NCBI GenBank assembly: GCA_030622585.1
Contig: JAUXFZ010000066.1
Location: forward strand, 1-9,145
DNA length: 9,145 nucleotides
From: Myxococcales bacterium
GTDB lineage: Bacteria > Myxococcota_A > Polyangia > Polyangiales > Houyiibacteriaceae
Direction: 5' to 3'
Shown here: piece by piece, positions 6,633 through 9,145 of the stretch
Position numbering within the stretch: position 1 is the first letter of the stretch
How the letters are laid out: each line of letters begins with the position of its first letter
Made by a program: the position numbers and the translations under genes
The notes under the pieces: generated by a model
What the model was told of the DNA's origin: nothing
Databases searched by the model: none
What the model saw: the letters and a program-made list of their open reading frames with translations, nothing else

Positions 6633-8174
6633 CTACGAAAAGAAGCCGAGCTTCTTGAGGGCACTGCCGTAGATGAAGCGAATCATGCCGTCGATTTCCT
6701 CCACGGTTTGCGGTGTATGAGGGTACCACACACGCTCCTTTTTCGTGTCCCAGCGTTGGCTGAGGATCGGTTGCTGATGAGTATATCCGCGAAGGCCGCC
6801 AAGGCCGTTGACTTGTCCGACGCCGCTCTCCTTCATGCCGCCGAACGGAGCCTCGGGAGCGCCGTATGCCATCGATGCATCGTTGATCACGACGGAGCCG
6901 GTCTCCAAGCGTTTCGCGATCTCGATGCCCTTCTGAACGTTCTTCGTCCAGACGCTGCCGCTCAGGCCGTACGGTGAGTCATTGGCGAGACGAATCGCTT
7001 CCTCCTCATCGGCGACGCGCATCACTGAGACGATCGGGCCGAACGTCTCTTCTCGCATGAGCGCCATCGTGTGGTCGACGTTGCGAACGAACGTGGGCTT
7101 GTAGAAAAGGCCGTTGGTCGTGTCCGATTCTCCGCCAACGACGATGTCCGCGCCTTTTGCCCTCGCGTCCTCGATGTGGCGCTCGATGATCGGCATCTGT
7201 CGGTCCCAAAACACGGAACCGACATCGATATCATCACCTGTGCCGTATCGGAGCTCACTAACGATAGCTTTCACCCGTTCCTCGAACTCGTCGGCGACGC
7301 TGTCGACCACGTACACACGCTCCACACCCATGCAAACGTGGCCGGAATTTACCATCGAGTTGAAGACAGCCCCGCCCGCTGCGCGCTCGACGTCGGCGTC
7401 TCCGCAGACGATCATCGCGTCTTTCCCGCCCAACTCCAGCGTGCACGGGATGAGCTGTTCTGCGCAGGCCGTGGCGATCTTCTTGCCGGTTGGCACGCTC
7501 CCCGTGAAGGAGATTTTCTGCACGCCACCGTTGACGAGCGCCGCGCCCGTTTCGCCATCGCCGTGCAGGGTCTGCACTACGCCTTCGGGAACACCGGCTT
7601 CCCTCAGTAGTCGAACCGCCCAATCGCTCGAGTAAGGCGAAACCTCCGATGGCTTCAAGATCACGGCGTTGCCGGCGAGGACGGCTTGCACGGTGGGGTT
7701 GATCGCCAAAGAGAATGGACCGTTCCACGGCGTGATGATGCCGACCACGCCGAGTGGACGGTAGTGCATCAACAGCTTCTTGTATGGGCGGAGGTAGCCA
7801 TGGAGCTTTCGCTTCTCGTCGGAGAGTTCCTTCACTGCCCGGCCGCACCAGAAGTTGATGTAGTCACAGCCCGGAAGGACCTCCATCATCAGGGTCTCGA
7901 GGTGTGTCTTGCCGGTCTCGTCGATGAGCGTCTTCACCACCTCGTCGCGTTTCTCGACGAGGACATCGATCGCCCCACGTACGATGCGGGCGCGCTCCGC
8001 GACCGGTACTCGGGCCCACTCCACCTGCGCGTCCCGCGCCTTGGCGATCGCAAGCTCTACGTCGGCTTGACTGTTGACGACGATCTCGCCGACCGACTCA
8101 CGGGTCGCCGGGCTGCGGATCCCGAGCCGGCGGCGCCCCTCGGGCGTTGGGGAAAGTGCTTCGACGATGGCCAT
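6633..8174 (-). CDS. NAD(P)-dependent aldehyde dehydrogenase
   Basis: The 513-residue product belongs to the aldehyde dehydrogenase superfamily and oxidises an aldehyde to its carboxylic acid with NAD(P)+. The catalytic set is present: ITPWNGPF (147-154) with Asn151, the nucleotide-binding VILKPSEVSP (171-180), FTGSVPTGKK (223-232), LELGGKD (246-252) with the general base Glu247, the nucleophile Cys281 in NSGHVCMGVERVYV, and EETFGPIVSV (376-385) with Glu377. The bases just before Cys281 read GHV rather than the common GQ plus a residue. APFGGMKESG (442-451) is the usual oligomerisation region. A tail of about 30 residues, beginning WYPHTPQTVEE, ends in a short hydrophobic-basic stretch, as in several actinobacterial and proteobacterial subfamilies. 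ATG 8174 is chosen because a good Shine-Dalgarno sequence precedes it and the N-terminus fits. The open frame up to 8297 has none of the family sequence. The substrate is not predictable. Pairing with the esterase suggests catabolism of hydrophobic or xenobiotic compounds. Confidence 0.94.
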   Translation of the reverse strand: MAIVEALSPTPEGRRRLGIRSPATRESVGEIVVNSQADVELAIAKARDAQVEWARVPVAERARIVRGAIDVLVEKRDEVVKTLIDETGKTHLETLMMEVLPGCDYINFWCGRAVKELSDEKRKLHGYLRPYKKLLMHYRPLGVVGIITPWNGPFSLAINPTVQAVLAGNAVILKPSEVSPYSSDWAVRLLREAGVPEGVVQTLHGDGETGAALVNGGVQKISFTGSVPTGKKIATACAEQLIPCTLELGGKDAMIVCGDADVERAAGGAVFNSMVNSGHVCMGVERVYVVDSVADEFEERVKAIVSELRYGTGDDIDVGSVFWDRQMPIIERHIEDARAKGADIVVGGESDTTNGLFYKPTFVRNVDHTMALMREETFGPIVSVMRVADEEEAIRLANDSPYGLSGSVWTKNVQKGIEIAKRLETGSVVINDASMAYGAPEAPFGGMKESGVGQVNGLGGLRGYTHQQPILSQRWDTKKERVWYPHTPQTVEEIDGMIRFIYGSALKKLGFFS

Positions 8175-8181
8175 CCGTTCG

Positions 8182-8186
8182 CTCCT
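8182..8186 (-). promoter_or_regulatory. ribosome binding site of the aldehyde dehydrogenase gene
   Basis: Read on the - strand, this is AGGAG, 7 bases before ATG 8174 (ACAGGAGCGAACGG then ATG). It settles the start at 8174 against the in-frame upstream ATG at 8297, which has no such signal. Confidence 0.8.
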
Positions 8187-8196
8187 GTAGCTGCGT

Positions 8197-8208
8197 GGCC
8201 CCGGGGCC
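8197..8208. repeat. GC palindrome in the aldehyde dehydrogenase leader
   Basis: GGCCCCGGGGCC is a perfect 12-bp palindrome about 23-34 bases before the aldehyde dehydrogenase start. With no spacer it could not form a stable hairpin without losing its central pairs. A second, smaller GGCC-CGC-GGCC inverted repeat lies at 8230-8240, and the 8-bp palindrome AACATGTT lies at 8217-8224. In GC-rich DNA these may be chance, and no function is claimed. Confidence 0.3.
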
Positions 8209-8273
8209 CCGAGTGAAACATGTTCTACTGGCCCGCGGCCCAAACGCAAGCAGCCCAGCAAAGCTAGCATTGG

Positions 8274-8296
8274 TGAAATATTACACTTATATTTCA
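8274..8296. promoter_or_regulatory. operator-like inverted repeat in the divergent intergenic region
   Basis: TGAAATAT (8274-8281) and ATATTTCA (8289-8296) are perfect 8-bp arms around the 7-base spacer TACACTT. The element is AT-rich in otherwise GC-rich DNA and lies 100 bp before the aldehyde dehydrogenase start and 4 bp before the lipoprotein ATG. It overlaps -10-like hexamers on both strands: TATATT at 8288-8293 on +, and TATAAG and TAATAT on -. Size and symmetry fit a dimeric repressor such as a TetR-family protein, many of which control degradative aldehyde dehydrogenase operons. No regulator gene is in the window, so the identity of the binder is inference. Confidence 0.45.
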
Positions 8297-8300
8297 ATGC

Positions 8301-9145
8301 ATGCGGTCAATGCGCTGGCTTGTACTGGTTGGGATTGTTTGGGCGGGCTGCGGGGAAGCACCACCGACGAGTGCTCCCCGCGCCACGAACGGCGGTATCG
8401 ACCTTGCCTGCGACTGTCCGTTCGGAGAGGAATGCTCCGAAGACGGACGTTGTGTGTCCATCTGCGGTGAGGTGGCGGCCTGCGTCTTTGGGGGAACGGT
8501 GCAGTGCTGTGGAATCGGTGCGGTCTGCCAAGACGGCAACTGTGCTGCCGATTGCGGAAACGGGACCGAGTGCGACGGGGTCTGTTGCGAAGGCACGGAG
8601 ATGTGTTTCGAGGGGTCATGCGTGGCGCAGTGCGACACTCCGACGCAGCTCTGCGGAGACGACAGCGAGCTCTGCTGTGCCGGCGATGAAGGATGCATTG
8701 GCGGCAAATGTGTCCCGCTCCTCAACGAATGTGAGCTCGGTGAGGATTGCGAGCTCGACGAGCTCTGTGAGCCGAGCCTCGGTGTGTGTGTTGCACGCGA
8801 CGCGCTCGATATCTGCGAGTTCAGGCCCCCCGTGGGCGAGTTCGAGCCGACGGTCGGATGCCGGTGGACGCCTCCCGCGGCGCCCGTGGGTGCGACTGCG
8901 GAAGAGATCGAAATCGTGGGCATGGGCGAGGTCGTGATGACGCCCTCGGTGGCCAATCTCACGGACGACAACGGTGACGGTGTGACCGACATGCTTGATA
9001 CCCCGGACATCGTGTTCGTGAGCTTCGATTATGAAGAGGACGGCTGCTGTACGCGGCGCGGTGTCGTTCGGATCGTGTCGGGCGGCTGCAATGTCGATGG
9101 AACGATGAGCACTCATGCCACCCTCAAAGGGCTCGCATCAAGCGA
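8301..9145 (+). CDS. Cys-rich secreted lipoprotein with Ca-loop region, 5' part (3' end outside window)
   Basis: The frame opens at ATG 8301 and runs 281 codons to the window edge without a stop. The N-terminus MRSMRWLVLVGIVWAGC is a short lipoprotein signal peptide: basic start, hydrophobic core and a lipobox-like WAGC, with Cys17 as the lipidated residue. It should be exported and anchored to a membrane, probably the outer one. Residues 37-163 hold 26 Cys in 127 positions, in tandem modules. After a linker rich in Pro and Glu, NLTDDNGDGVTDMLD (219-233) contains a D-x-N-x-D-G-x-x-D calcium-loop motif. The following IVFVSF and VVRIVSGG strands look like the start of an FG-GAP/VCBS-type beta-propeller, which would continue past the edge. 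Similar layouts are common in large surface lipoproteins of myxobacteria. An in-frame ATG at 8310 would also leave a good signal peptide. Neither start has a Shine-Dalgarno sequence. The ligand and role are unknown; surface adhesion or matrix binding is a guess. Confidence 0.8.
   Translation, partial: MRSMRWLVLVGIVWAGCGEAPPTSAPRATNGGIDLACDCPFGEECSEDGRCVSICGEVAACVFGGTVQCCGIGAVCQDGNCAADCGNGTECDGVCCEGTEMCFEGSCVAQCDTPTQLCGDDSELCCAGDEGCIGGKCVPLLNECELGEDCELDELCEPSLGVCVARDALDICEFRPPVGEFEPTVGCRWTPPAAPVGATAEEIEIVGMGEVVMTPSVANLTDDNGDGVTDMLDTPDIVFVSFDYEEDGCCTRRGVVRIVSGGCNVDGTMSTHATLKGLASS
8463..8729 (+). repeat. three tandem Cys-rich protein modules within the lipoprotein
   Basis: Residues 55-84, 85-110 and 111-143 of the lipoprotein repeat the pattern C-x5/6-C-x3 to 7-CC-x5-C-x4-C. 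Each module contains a CC pair followed by a G-rich turn (CCGIGAVC, CCEGTEMC, CCAGDEGC). Degenerate flanking units precede it (Cys37, 39, 45, 51) and follow it (Cys144, 150, 156, 163). The DNA copies differ enough that only the cysteine framework is conserved, so this is an old protein repeat and not a recent DNA duplication. Six Cys per module would allow three disulfides in the periplasm or outside the cell. Confidence 0.75.

Noticed and set aside
8215..8225. A GAA-N5-TTC palindrome as a LexA-like box
   Set aside because: The spacing and flanking bases do not match the Gram-positive GAAC-N4-GTTC or the E. coli CTG-N10-CAG box, and no SOS gene is next to it.
8175..8297. N-terminal extension of the aldehyde dehydrogenase to an upstream ATG
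   Set aside because: The extension (MKYKCNISPMLALL and onward) superficially resembles a signal peptide, but ATG 8174 has a well-placed AGGAG and matches the usual cytoplasmic family start. The upstream ATG also lies against the operator-like repeat.
8294..9010. A 238-codon Ser/Pro/Gln-rich open frame antisense to the lipoprotein
   Set aside because: It looks like a low-complexity protein, but it is the reverse reading of Cys codons and acidic codons in the lipoprotein. The + frame has a signal peptide, a lipobox and a regular cysteine framework.

Overview
The window is high-GC bacterial DNA, densely coded, with nine protein genes and no RNA genes, insertion sequences, CRISPR arrays or phage genes that I can see. 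The best guess for the host is a Myxococcota-type bacterium (former Deltaproteobacteria). The main reason is the last gene, a Cys-rich secreted lipoprotein leading into an Asp/Asn-rich calcium-loop region of a kind common in those large-genome predators. This placement is an inference; no phylogenetic marker in the window was tested.

Layout. Positions 1-5594 hold six genes on the + strand with short gaps (5 to 96 bp). They are the 3' part of a GT4 glycosyltransferase, a PEBP/YbhB-like protein, endonuclease III (nth), an M50 site-2-type membrane protease with a C-terminal helical repeat tail, S-adenosylhomocysteine hydrolase (ahcY), and a YihY/BrkB-family membrane protein. ahcY is preceded by the largest gap of this block and by a clear ribosome binding site, so it may start its own transcript; yihY follows it by 5 bp. 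The block looks like mixed housekeeping genes rather than one pathway.

Positions 5561-8174 hold two genes on the - strand, an NAD(P)-dependent aldehyde dehydrogenase followed 28 bp downstream by an HSL-type alpha/beta-hydrolase esterase. They are probably co-transcribed and could act in sequence on ester- and aldehyde-containing compounds. The esterase converges on yihY, and the two coding regions overlap by 34 bp. A perfect 8-bp inverted repeat sits inside that overlap.

Positions 8175-8300 form a 126-bp divergent intergenic region. It contains the aldehyde dehydrogenase ribosome binding site, a GC palindrome, and a perfect 8-7-8 AT-rich inverted repeat that looks like a repressor operator. 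From 8301 to the right edge runs an open reading frame for a lipoprotein with tandem Cys-rich modules, cut off by the window end.

Nothing here is clearly a new multi-gene system. The points most worth a second look are the altered Fe-S cluster ligands of endonuclease III, the Cys-rich repeat architecture of the lipoprotein, the operator-like palindrome, the protease-TPR fusion, and the hairpin built into overlapping convergent genes.
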